Shown here piece by piece: positions 7,927 through 14,519 of a stretch of 23,768 bases of DNA. The position numbers were made by a program, and so were the translations under genes. Positions within the stretch are counted from its first letter, which is position 1; the number at the start of each line of letters is the position of its first letter. Source of the stretch: an uncultured Cloacibacillus sp. GTDB lineage: Bacteria > Synergistota > Synergistia > Synergistales > Synergistaceae. The notes under the pieces are model-generated. The model saw only the letters and a list, made by a program, of their open reading frames with translations, was not told the DNA's origin and ran no database searches. The stretch spans positions 1 through 23,768 of the forward strand of contig URAG01000034.1 in assembly GCA_900545755.1 (NCBI GenBank), read 5' to 3'.

Positions 7927-9090
7927 TCAACTTTTTTCTTCTTCGCTGATGTTTTTCAGCACGAAAGCTGCCCAAAGCTCGAAGGCGTCTTTGAAGTTCC
8001 ACGGGTCCTTGCCTGTCAGCGCGCGTATTTTTTTCAACCTGTACTGGAGGCTGTTGCGATGCATCGAGAGGCGCTCCGCAACCTCGCCGCTCGCGAACGG
8101 CGACTCGCACCAACCGAGGAATGTGTCGCGCATCTCGTCGTAGTCGCTGCGTCCTTCGAGCCCCGCAAGCGTCCTGTGCGCGAACTCCTCGCGCTTGCCG
8201 ACTGGCAGCATGTCCAGCAGGGCCTCGCTCGTGAGGCTGCGCGCCGATATGACGCCCTCCATCTTGAGCAGGCCGCCGAGGCGCATCGCGTCGCGCGCCG
8301 AGCGCAGCGAAATCGCAAGGCCGTTCATGTCGTTCGCAGGGAAGCCGACGGCGACGTCGGCCGTTATACCCTTCACCTCAAGGTTATCGACGAAGCTCTT
8401 CGCCGTGATTTCTATGCTCTGAATCACGTCGTCGTTCGTCCCGGGCCTGTTCGGCGTGACGAAGACCGTAACGCGGCGGTTGCGCTGCGGGCAGACGACG
8501 TTGCGCGGATGAGAGAAGGCGGAGCGCAGCTCGCGCACCATGATCTGATATGCATTCTCGCTCGAATCATCTTTCCACGACTTCATCTCGGCTATGATGA
8601 CGTTTTTGCAGCGGGAAAGGGTAACGCCGAGCTCCTTACCCTGGAGGTTGATAAGCTCGCCCATGCCCTGCGAACCGTCGTATGAGGCGACGTTCTCGAC
8701 GAGGTCGCGCAGCGCGCGCTCGCGTATGAGGTTCGATTCGAGGAAGGCCTGCTCGCGCAGCATAATCTCGGCCTGCTTCTGGACGAGAAGGCCGAAACGC
8801 TCGACCTCCTCCGGGATGCCGGCTATGGAGACGGAGCCTATGACCTTTCCGAAAAACTGTATCGGCAGAGTGTAGCCGGGATAGACGCCCGGCATCTTCT
8901 TCGCCTCCTCGCGTCCAGTAACGCTCGGCTTGTTTTCCTGCATAACCTTTACGGAAGGTTCGTGGAATGTTCCGACCCTCTTCCTGACGTTGCAGCCTAT
9001 AATGATCCCGTTTTCGTCCGTGACGAGCACGCCGCGTCCGATGACTTCGCTGGTGCTTTCCGCTATCCTTTGCGCCATCTTTTTAAACAT
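7927..9090 (-). CDS. CdaR/PucR-type transcriptional regulator with diacid-recognition-like domain
   Basis: The 387-residue protein starts at ATG 9090 (MFKKMAQRIAESTSEVIGRG), with GGGAG about 7-8 bases upstream; the frame remains open to 9243 but lacks a better start. Residues about 1-135 resemble the sugar-diacid recognition domain of CdaR ('GVLVTDENGIIIGCNVRKRVGTFHE', 'GKVIGSVSIAG'). The C terminus is the PucR/CdaR helix-turn-helix ('GEVAERLSMHRNSLQYRLKKI'). Proteins of this type sense small metabolites and activate neighbouring operons. It is divergent from grdE, so a role in controlling glycine reductase genes is reasonable but inferred. The family name does not fix the ligand; it need not be a sugar diacid. 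Confidence 0.88.
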   Translation of the reverse strand: MFKKMAQRIAESTSEVIGRGVLVTDENGIIIGCNVRKRVGTFHEPSVKVMQENKPSVTGREEAKKMPGVYPGYTLPIQFFGKVIGSVSIAGIPEEVERFGLLVQKQAEIMLREQAFLESNLIRERALRDLVENVASYDGSQGMGELINLQGKELGVTLSRCKNVIIAEMKSWKDDSSENAYQIMVRELRSAFSHPRNVVCPQRNRRVTVFVTPNRPGTNDDVIQSIEITAKSFVDNLEVKGITADVAVGFPANDMNGLAISLRSARDAMRLGGLLKMEGVISARSLTSEALLDMLPVGKREEFAHRTLAGLEGRSDYDEMRDTFLGWCESPFASGEVAERLSMHRNSLQYRLKKIRALTGKDPWNFKDAFELWAAFVLKNISEEEKS

Positions 9091-9135
9091 AGAAAACACT
9101 CCCGGGATTTTATTCAAGAGCATAGTTCGATAATT

Positions 9136-9141
9136 ATTATA
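9136..9141 (-). promoter_or_regulatory. Possible -10 element for the CdaR-like regulator gene
   Basis: A perfect TATAAT lies on the minus strand about 45 bases upstream of the regulator ATG. The hexamer 17 bases further upstream (TTCCTA) is a poor -35, so an activator or extended element may be needed. Confidence 0.45.
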
Positions 9142-9205
9142 CATTACATTTATGTTCTTAGGAATAATGTATTTTGCAGCGAGAAAAGAGTAAAATGTGA
9201 ATAAA

Positions 9206-9235
9206 GAAACAAACGGTTTCGTGCCAGTTTGTTTC
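9206..9235 (+). promoter_or_regulatory. Inverted repeat in the grdE upstream region
   Basis: GAAACAAAC (9206-9214) is an exact reverse complement of GTTTGTTTC (9227-9235) with 12 bases between. It lies 57 bases before the grdE start in the divergent intergenic region. No T run follows, so it is not a terminator. It may be an operator or an mRNA structure; I cannot decide which. Confidence 0.5.
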
Positions 9236-9291
9236 TCGCGCAAAACAATGTACCGTTCGCTATTTCAACACAACAAAAGGAGGAATGCAGC

Positions 9292-10581
9292 ATGCGTTTG
9301 GAATTGCATAAGGTCCATATCAAAGGCCTTGCTTTTGCAGACACCACACATGTGAAGGACGGCGTTCTCTATGTGAACAAGGCCGAAGCCGAAGCCCTCA
9401 TCGCTGAGGACAGAAACTTCAAAGAGGTCAGCATAGATTTCGCATGCCCCGGAGACAAGACGAGGATCATCCCCGTAAAGGATGCCGTCGAGCCCCGCGT
9501 CAAGATGGGAAAAGGCAACTACTTCCCCGGCTTCATGGCCCCGATGGGCAAGGCAGGAGAGGGCCAGACCCTTGTCCTTGACGGCGCCGCGGTAATCACC
9601 TGCGGCCCGATCGTCGCCTTCCAGGAAGGCTTCATCGACATGAGCGGCCCCGGCGCTCCCTACACGCCGTTCTCGGCCACTTACAACGTAGTTCTCTCCG
9701 TCGTCCCCGTCGACGACCTCGAGAAGCACCTCTACGAGACCTCGCTCCGCGAAGCCGGACTCAAGCTCGCCGTCTACCTCGCGAAGTGCGCTGACGAAAA
9801 CGGCGCGACCGCCGACGAAGTCGCCGTATTTGAAAAAGGCGACACATTCGAAGAGAGCCAGAAGTACCCCGATCTTCCGAAGGTCATCTACGTCTGCATG
9901 AATATCACGCAGGGGCTTCTCCACGACACATACCTTTACGCGGCCGACCTCCGTCCTTCGCTGCCGACGCTCATTCACCCGAACGAAGTGCTCGACGGCG
10001 CTATGGTCTCCGGAAACTGCGTCTCCGGCTGCGACAAGAACACAACCTGGCATCACTGCCACAACCCGATAGTTCAGGCGCTCTACGCGCGCCACGGCAA
10101 GGAAATCAACTTCCTCGGCATGGTTCCGACCCAGGAAAGCACGATCCTCGCCGGTAAGCTTCGCGCTTCGCAGCTCAACCTCTCGATAGCGCAGCAGCTC
10201 GGCGCAGACGGCGTCATCGTCTCCGAGGAAGGCTACGGCAACCCGGACACCGACCTCTGCCTCAACGCTAAGAACTTCGAGAAGGCCGGCATCAAGGCCG
10301 TACTCGTATCCGACGAATCGGCCGGCACCGACGGCGCGAGCCAGAGCCTTGCCGACGCCACGCCGGAACTCGACGCTTTCATCTCGACCGGAAACGTTAA
10401 CGAGATGATAGAAGTTCCAGCAATGGACAAGGTCATCGGATACCCCGAGCAGATAGCTCTCCTCTCCGGCGGCGCGGCGGAAAGCCTGCGCCCGGACGGC
10501 TCGATGTACGTCGAGCTTCAGTCCATCATCGCCTCCACGGCTGAGATAGGCTTCAACAAGCTCGGCTGCGAGTGGGTATAG
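9292..10581 (+). CDS. grdE: Glycine reductase component B, alpha/beta proprotein GrdE
   Basis: GrdE is the pyruvoyl-type proprotein of the substrate-binding component B, which forms a Schiff base with glycine and hands the carbon to GrdB and GrdA. The 429-residue length matches the family. The self-cleavage site is visible as 'VSGNCVSGCDKNTTW', with Asn242-Cys243; the family is known to cleave before this Cys to make the pyruvoyl group. ATG 9292 follows AAGGAGGAA, and the longer frame from 9229 lacks such a site. grdB follows 13 bases later. The close paralogues of sarcosine and betaine reductase cannot be excluded by eye, but grdA, grdX and the thioredoxin nearby favour glycine. Confidence 0.93.
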   Translation: MRLELHKVHIKGLAFADTTHVKDGVLYVNKAEAEALIAEDRNFKEVSIDFACPGDKTRIIPVKDAVEPRVKMGKGNYFPGFMAPMGKAGEGQTLVLDGAAVITCGPIVAFQEGFIDMSGPGAPYTPFSATYNVVLSVVPVDDLEKHLYETSLREAGLKLAVYLAKCADENGATADEVAVFEKGDTFEESQKYPDLPKVIYVCMNITQGLLHDTYLYAADLRPSLPTLIHPNEVLDGAMVSGNCVSGCDKNTTWHHCHNPIVQALYARHGKEINFLGMVPTQESTILAGKLRASQLNLSIAQQLGADGVIVSEEGYGNPDTDLCLNAKNFEKAGIKAVLVSDESAGTDGASQSLADATPELDAFISTGNVNEMIEVPAMDKVIGYPEQIALLSGGAAESLRPDGSMYVELQSIIASTAEIGFNKLGCEWV

Positions 10582-10594
10582 GGAGGTAACTGAC

Positions 10595-11920
10595 ATGACC
10601 ATCAAAGTTGTACATTACATCAACCAGTTCTTCGCCAACATAGGCGGAGAAGAGAAGGCGGACCACCAGCCAGAAGTACGCGAAGGCGTCGTCGGACCCG
10701 GCCTTGGACTTCAGCAGGCCCTCGGCGCGGAAGCCCAGATCGTAGCCACGGTAATCTGCGGAGACGGCTACTACGGCGAGCACACCGAAGACGCGCGCGC
10801 GAAATGCCTTGAATTTGTAAAGGCGTACAAACCCGACCTCTTCGTCGCCGGCCCGGCCTTCAATGCCGGACGCTACGGCTTCGCATGCGGCGACATCGCG
10901 GCGACCGTCGGCAACGAACTCGGCATTCCTGCCGTAACGGCGATGTACCACGAGAACCCGGGCGTCGAGCTCTACGCGAAGAAAGATTACCCGAACACCT
11001 ACATCGTTCCCTGCGCCGACTCGGCCCGCGGTATGGGCAAGGCGCTGCCGGCAATGGCGAAGCTTGGACTCAAGCTTGCAAAGCACGAGCCGATGGGACC
11101 CGCCCGCATCGAAGGCTACATCCACCACGGCATGCGCAAATCCTTCTTCCATGAGAAGAGTGGAGCCGAGCGCGCTGTAGAGATGCTCCTCAAGAAACTC
11201 CGCGGCGAAGAGTTCCGTACGGAGTATGAAATGCCGGTATTCAAGAAGATCCCGCCGGCAGCCCCGATTAAAGACCTCAAGCACGCGACAATCGCGCTCG
11301 TCACTTCAGGCGGCATCGTCCCGAAGGGCAACCCGGACCACATCCGCGTTTCCTCGGCTGAGAGCTACGGCGAGTACGACATATCGAAGCTGAACGACCT
11401 CACCCCGGACAACTACGAGTCCATCCACGGAGGCTACGACCGTCAGTGGGCCAACCTCGACCCAGACGTCGTCGTTCCGCTCGACGAGATGCGCGAACTG
11501 GAGAAAGAGGGCGTATTCGGCAAACTCTACGACAAATTCTACACGACAACCGGAACGGGAACCGCAGTCGCCTTCGCTGAGAAGTTCGGCCAGGAGATAG
11601 GCAAGAAGCTCAAGGAAGCGGGAGTTGACGGCGTGATCCTCACCTCCACCTGAGGAACTTGTACTCGGTGCGGTGCATCGATGACAAGAGAAATTGAAAA
11701 CGCGGCCGGCATCCCCGTCGTTCAGATAGCGACAATCGTTCCTATCATGCTCACCGTCGGAAGCAACAGAATAGTCCCGGGCGTCGCGATTCCGCATCCC
11801 GTCGGAGAGCCGGAGCTCGGTCCAGAAGTCGACAAGGCGGCCCGCAGAGAGCTGCTCATGCGCGCATTCAAGGCTATGACCACTAAGATCGAAGAGCAGA
11901 CCATCTTCGAAAAGAACTAA
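10595..11920 (+). CDS. grdB: Glycine reductase component B, gamma subunit GrdB (selenoprotein)
   Basis: The gene reads through an in-frame TGA at 11651-11653, which encodes selenocysteine 353 in 'LTSTUGTCTRCGA', the known GrdB active-site context. The downstream part ('ASMTREIENAAGIPVVQIATIVP' region) continues in the same frame to TAA at 11920 and would otherwise be orphaned. The full length is 441 residues, normal for GrdB. The Sec attacks the glycine Schiff base formed on GrdE, giving a carboxymethylated selenoether that is passed to GrdA. The ribosome binding site is GGGAGGT. A stop-based reading would give a 352-residue product without the catalytic residue. A hairpin right after the UGA serves as the SECIS candidate. 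Confidence 0.94.
11658..11688 (+). promoter_or_regulatory. Bacterial SECIS hairpin of grdB
   Basis: Four bases after the Sec UGA, CTTGT (11658-11662) pairs with ACAAG (11684-11688). After a 2x2 internal mismatch, TCG pairs with CGA, then a G-T wobble, then TGC pairs with GCA around the loop GGT (11672-11674). The loop is 18 bases from the UGA and contains GU, as in bacterial SECIS elements. Confidence 0.75.
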
Positions 11921-11935
11921 CTCGTCACACAAAGG

Positions 11936-11965
11936 CGGGCGGCGAAAAACGCCGCCCGTTTTTTA
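11936..11965 (+). terminator. Intrinsic terminator after grdB
   Basis: CGGGCGGCG (11936-11944) pairs with CGCCGCCCG (11950-11958) around AAAAA and runs into a T tract. It separates grdEB from grdX. Confidence 0.92.
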
Positions 11966-12030
11966 TATCTTTGTGTATTTGCACGAATACTTCCGCAACC
12001 TTTTGAAGTAAAATAATTTTGTCACAAACG

Positions 12031-12046
12031 AGGCCGCGCGCGGCCT
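12031..12046 (+). promoter_or_regulatory. Perfect 16-base palindrome next to the grdX ribosome binding site
   Basis: AGGCCGCGCGCGGCCT is fully self-complementary and ends 1 base before GGAGGT of grdX. It could be a protein-binding site or a hairpin that limits translation. No direct evidence separates these. Confidence 0.4.
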
Positions 12047-12059
12047 TGGAGGTAATGCC

Positions 12060-12458
12060 ATGACGGAGAGAGTTTTACGTATAGTGACGAATAATCCGTG
12101 GATAGAGCGCAACGCGGCGGTGCCATACGAGATAACGCTCGTCGAAGGAGATCCGTTCGCCGCTCTCGACAAGACAGAAGAATTGCTCCAGCAAGGCTGG
12201 AAGCTTGTATCTGCGCCGCTTCCGCCGAACGTTCCCATCATGCGCGGGCCCTACAGGTCGCTCGTCATAGAAAAGAACGAGCGCCAATATGACAAGGAGG
12301 GGCTCATAGCGCTCGGCAAGGCGCGCGAGCGTTACATCATAGAGCGCAACCACCCCAACCTTCCGACGCCCGGCGAGGATTTCGGTATAATAGACAGGCA
12401 GATGCTGCAGCGCTCGCTGCGCGACGCGATGCTGCTTGGCCTAGAAGAAGAGAAATAA
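12060..12458 (+). CDS. grdX: GrdX family protein
   Basis: This 132-residue soluble protein of unknown function recurs in glycine/betaine reductase operons of clostridia. Visible family-like features are the N-terminal 'RIVTNNPWI', the mid-segment 'QQGWKLVSAPLPPNVPIMRGPYRSLVIE', and a C-terminal helical end 'IDRQMLQRSLRDAMLLGLEEE'. The start at ATG 12060 has GGAGGT 6 bases upstream. In clostridia grdX usually heads the operon; here it follows the grdB terminator and precedes the thioredoxin by about 100 bases. It has no signal peptide, membrane segment or conserved catalytic motif that I can see. Confidence 0.85.
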   Translation: MTERVLRIVTNNPWIERNAAVPYEITLVEGDPFAALDKTEELLQQGWKLVSAPLPPNVPIMRGPYRSLVIEKNERQYDKEGLIALGKARERYIIERNHPNLPTPGEDFGIIDRQMLQRSLRDAMLLGLEEEK

Positions 12459-12560
12459 AGCGCCGGGGGGTCGCTATCGACTTTCCTCGCGCAAGATGTT
12501 AAGATAGCGCTGTATGCAACACAGAATATATAAAAAATAATTAATTAGGAGGAACATACA

Positions 12561-12890
12561 ATGATTGATCTTACCAAAGAAAACTGCGACGCCGAAGTGC
12601 GCCAGGAAACCACGAAACCCGTAGTAGTAGACTTCTGGGGTCCCCAGTGCGTCCCCTGCATGGCTCTGAAGCCCAAGTATCACGAGATGGAGCACGAGTT
12701 CGGCGATAAAGTGAAGTTCACCGCCGTCGACTGCTCGACCAACAAGAGAGTCGCGATGGGCTTCCGCGTCATGGGCCTCCCGACCTTCCTCTTCTGGAAG
12801 AACGGCGTCGAAGTGAAGCGCCTCTCCAAGGAAGAGTGCACTGAAGAGTCCATCCGCGCGGCCATAGCAGAACTCGCGAAGGAAGCGTAA
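12561..12890 (+). CDS. trxA: Thioredoxin with CVPC active site
   Basis: This 109-residue thioredoxin fold carries 'FWGPQCVPCMAL' (Cys30 and Cys33) in place of the classical WCGPC. The cis-proline loop 'MGLPTFLFWKNG' and the C-terminal helix are normal. Atypical CxxC thioredoxins are known from glycine-reducing clostridia, where they reduce component A. The ATG follows TAGGAGGAA. It sits directly ahead of grdA, which it probably reduces. No thioredoxin reductase gene is in the window. A distinct promoter may lie in the AT-rich stretch before it. Confidence 0.9.
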   Translation: MIDLTKENCDAEVRQETTKPVVVDFWGPQCVPCMALKPKYHEMEHEFGDKVKFTAVDCSTNKRVAMGFRVMGLPTFLFWKNGVEVKRLSKEECTEESIRAAIAELAKEA

Positions 12891-12919
12891 GTTACTTTAA
12901 CCCAACAACATGGCGAGAG

Positions 12920-12939
12920 CCGGAGGCGTAGGCCTTCGG
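12920..12939 (+). promoter_or_regulatory. Hairpin between thioredoxin gene and grdA
   Basis: CCGGAGGC (12920-12927) pairs with GCCTTCGG (12932-12939), with one G-T pair, around a 4-base loop. Only TTT follows, so it would be a weak terminator at best. It may set the thioredoxin/grdA ratio or act as an RNA-processing boundary. Confidence 0.5.
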
Positions 12940-12974
12940 TTTAGCAATAAATCACAACTAGGAGGTATCTGACC

Positions 12975-13451
12975 ATGGGAAAACTCAATGGTAAGAAATT
13001 ACTCCTGCTTGGTGAAAGAGACGGCGTTCCTGGGCCCGCTATGGAAGCGTGCCTTAAGGATTCCGGAGCTGAGATAGTATTCTCCGCGACGGAATGCTTT
13101 GTCTGAACCGCGGCAGGAGCGATGGACCTGCAGAACCAGCAGCGCATTAAAGACGCTGCTGAAAAGTACGGCGCCGAGAACTGCGTAGTAGTACTCGGTT
13201 CTTCGGATGCGGAAGGCGCGGAAATCTACGCCGAAACCGTAACGAACGGCGACCCGACCTTTGCAGGCCCGCTTGCTGGAGTCTCGTTGGGACTCCCCGT
13301 GTATCACATCTTTGACCCGGTAATTCGTGCAGAGTGCGATCCCGCTCAGTGGGAAGAGCAGATTTCTATGATGGAAATGGTCCTTGACCCAGAGGCGCTC
13401 GCAGCCGCAGTCAAAGGAATGCGTGATCAGTACAGCAAAGTAACCCTGTAA
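12975..13451 (+). CDS. grdA: Glycine reductase component A, selenoprotein GrdA
   Basis: The frame runs from ATG 12975 (preceded by AGGAGGT) to TAA 13451 with one in-frame TGA at 13104-13106. That codon is selenocysteine 44 in the redox motif '[13 protein letters not shown]' (C41-x-x-U44). The product has 158 residues, the normal GrdA size. GrdA accepts the carboxymethyl group from GrdB as a selenoether. Component C then converts it to acetyl phosphate, and the oxidised Cys/Sec pair is reduced by thioredoxin. The downstream part alone (from 13122) would be a false short gene. The strong terminator after it closes the cluster; grdC and grdD are not present here. Confidence 0.95.
13113..13131 (+). 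promoter_or_regulatory. Candidate SECIS hairpin of grdA
   Basis: Six bases after the Sec UGA, GCAGG (13113-13117) pairs with CCTGC (13127-13131) around a 9-base loop that contains GATGG. It is shorter than the grdB hairpin, and an alternative fold is possible. Confidence 0.6.
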
Positions 13452-13472
13452 TCAATCACCAGAAGCACCAAG

Positions 13473-13501
13473 AAGCCCCTGACTCGCCAGGGGCTTTTAT
13501 T
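13473..13501 (+). terminator. Intrinsic terminator after grdA
   Basis: AAGCCCCTG (13473-13481) pairs with CAGGGGCTT (13488-13496) around a 6-base loop, followed by a T-rich run. The mobile element begins 22 bases further on. Confidence 0.92.
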
Positions 13502-13522
13502 TTTGTCTTTGGGGAAAAAATA

Positions 13523-13559
13523 TGGGATTTATATACATATTCCCGAAAAAATTATTAAA
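13523..13559 (+). repeat. Left terminal inverted repeat
   Basis: These 37 bases, beginning TGGGATTTATATACATATTC, are the exact reverse complement of 16421-16457. Pairing stops at the inner side with an A/T difference and at the outer side one base beyond. Confidence 0.93.
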
Positions 13560-13660
13560 AACATATTCGTATGATTAAGCATATATAATCCAATTTGATA
13601 TTATACAATACTACTAAAATAATTTGTGAAAAAAAAAGAACTTAATAATAACAGAAATAC

Positions 13661-13688
13661 TTGACAATTCGCGGTATTCGCATATAAT
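13661..13688 (+). promoter_or_regulatory. Consensus promoter of the ToxI RNA
   Basis: TTGACA (13661-13666) and TATAAT (13683-13688) are both perfect consensus hexamers, 16 bases apart. Transcription would begin near 13695, just ahead of the repeat array. Confidence 0.88.
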
Positions 13689-13697
13689 AGCGTTAAA

Positions 13698-13785
13698 GTT
13701 AATACACGTCCTGTTGCGGACGTAATATAGCAACACTGTTAATACACGTCCTGTTGCGGACGTAATATAGCAACACTGTTAATAC
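13698..13785 (+). repeat. Tandem 40-base repeats of ToxI
   Basis: Units 13698-13737 and 13738-13777 are identical over all 40 bases. A third partial copy (GTTAATAC) covers 13778-13785. The units are contiguous and have no spacers, which rules out a CRISPR array. Confidence 0.95.
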
Positions 13786-13788
13786 TTA

Positions 13789-13819
13789 GAGGAGGTACTT
13801 TTTGAGTACCTCTTTTTTA
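13789..13819 (+). terminator. Intrinsic terminator between toxI and toxN
   Basis: GAGGTAC (13792-13798) pairs with GTACCTC (13806-13812) around TTTTTGA, followed by a run of T. It lies 41 bases before the toxN start. Confidence 0.88.
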
Positions 13820-13860
13820 TTAATAAAAAAGAATTAACCGTGAAAGGAAATTAAGTATTT

Positions 13861-14371
13861 ATGCTGAATTTTTATGATATTGACCTAAACTATATAAATT
13901 TCTTAAAAAAATTTGATAAAAAAAATCCCTAATATATCTTATTCAAGCAGAGATAAATTTGTATGCGGAGTTATTTTAAAAATAAACAATCACGATTATT
14001 ATGCACCAGTATCTAGCTTACATATTGAGCAAGAGACGAATTTTGTTATTTTTGACAATAACAAAAATCCTATTTCGTCAATTCGTTTTTGTTTTATGTT
14101 CCCTGCTTTTCCTAGTGTATTGCATAGAATTTCCATTAAAAAGTATATAAACGATGCAAATAAACAGAACAGAAAATATGGGGCTTTAATGCGTACTGAA
14201 CATACTTATTGCAAAAAATTTGAGCAAAATATACGAAAAAAAGCATTGAGAATTTATAATAGTCGAATAGATATTAGTCTATCGAATTTTTCTTTTTATG
14301 AATTTCATTGTTGCGATTTTCCTTTATTAGAAGCGAATTATTTGAATTACGACCCAAATATACAATATTAA
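13861..14371 (+). pseudogene. toxN: ToxN/AbiQ-type endoribonuclease toxin, frameshifted in an A8 tract
   Basis: ATG 13861 opens 'MLNFYDIDLNYINFLKKFDKK', matching the ToxN N terminus (MKFYxIxxxYIxYLKxFD). After eight A residues (13918-13925) this frame stops at 13930-13932. The next frame continues as 'IPNISYSSRDKFVCGVILKI', then 'NNHDYYAPVSS', matching the ToxN segment (PN...Y..K.FxGIxLxI...YxAPLSS), and runs to TAA 14371. Seven A residues would give one protein of about 169 residues, normal for the family. ToxN cuts RNA at A-rich sites and is held inactive by ToxI; the family protects against phage or stabilises replicons. The frameshift may be real loss, a sequencing error, or a slippery site. 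The ribosome binding site AAAGGA is rather distant. Confidence 0.87.
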
Positions 14372-14385
14372 AGAATTATGAATAT

Positions 14386-14411
14386 GCGGCGAATACTCGA
14401 TATTCGTCCGC
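14386..14411 (+). other. Hairpin after toxN
   Basis: GCGGCGAATA (14386-14395) pairs with TATTCG plus CCGC (14401-14411, one bulged T) around CTCGA. No T run follows on either strand. It may stabilise the toxN transcript end. Confidence 0.5.
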
Positions 14412-14422
14412 AATTCGTCAAT

Positions 14423-14449
14423 AAAAAAGCGTAGTCAAAAAGACCACGC
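14423..14449 (-). terminator. Intrinsic terminator of the YoeB-like module
   Basis: On the minus strand GCGTGGTC (14449-14442) pairs with GACTACGC (14436-14429), with one mismatch, around TTTTT, and runs into six T residues. It stands 71 bases after the toxin stop. Confidence 0.75.
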
Positions 14450-14519
14450 AATGATAGTCAATACTCGTCTTATAGAACGGATTTGGTTTTTCCTATTCGC
14501 TCTTTTCTGTCCTTTTATA

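Larger units (their letters stand above)
13695..13819 (+). ncRNA. toxI: ToxI-like type III antitoxin RNA
   Basis: A strong promoter is followed at once by a tandem repeat array and an intrinsic terminator, then by a toxN-like gene. This is the standard layout of type III toxin-antitoxin loci, in which the RNA antitoxin repeats are cut out by ToxN and bind it as pseudoknots. Each repeat can form an H-type pseudoknot: stem 1 ACGTCC/GGACGT, and stem 2 TGTTGC in the stem-1 loop with downstream GCAACA, joined by the linker AATATA. The terminator is leaky in known systems and so sets the RNA/toxin ratio. Two full repeats plus 8 bases is at the low end for the family. Confidence 0.85.

Noticed and set aside
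9091..9291. A glycine riboswitch before grdE
   Set aside because: I found none of the conserved glycine aptamer segments; only the 9-bp inverted repeat is present.
9265..10605. A 446-residue open frame on the minus strand
   Set aside because: It lies entirely opposite grdE, has no recognisable domains and reflects the codon bias of the GC-rich + strand gene.
11681..11920. A separate small gene after grdB
   Set aside because: It is the in-frame end of GrdB after the selenocysteine codon.
13122..13451. A short separate gene starting at 13122
   Set aside because: It is the downstream part of GrdA; the frame is continuous through the selenocysteine UGA.
13698..13785. Two repeats resembling a minimal CRISPR array
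   Set aside because: The repeats are contiguous with no spacers, no cas genes are nearby, and they fold as pseudoknots beside a toxN-like gene.
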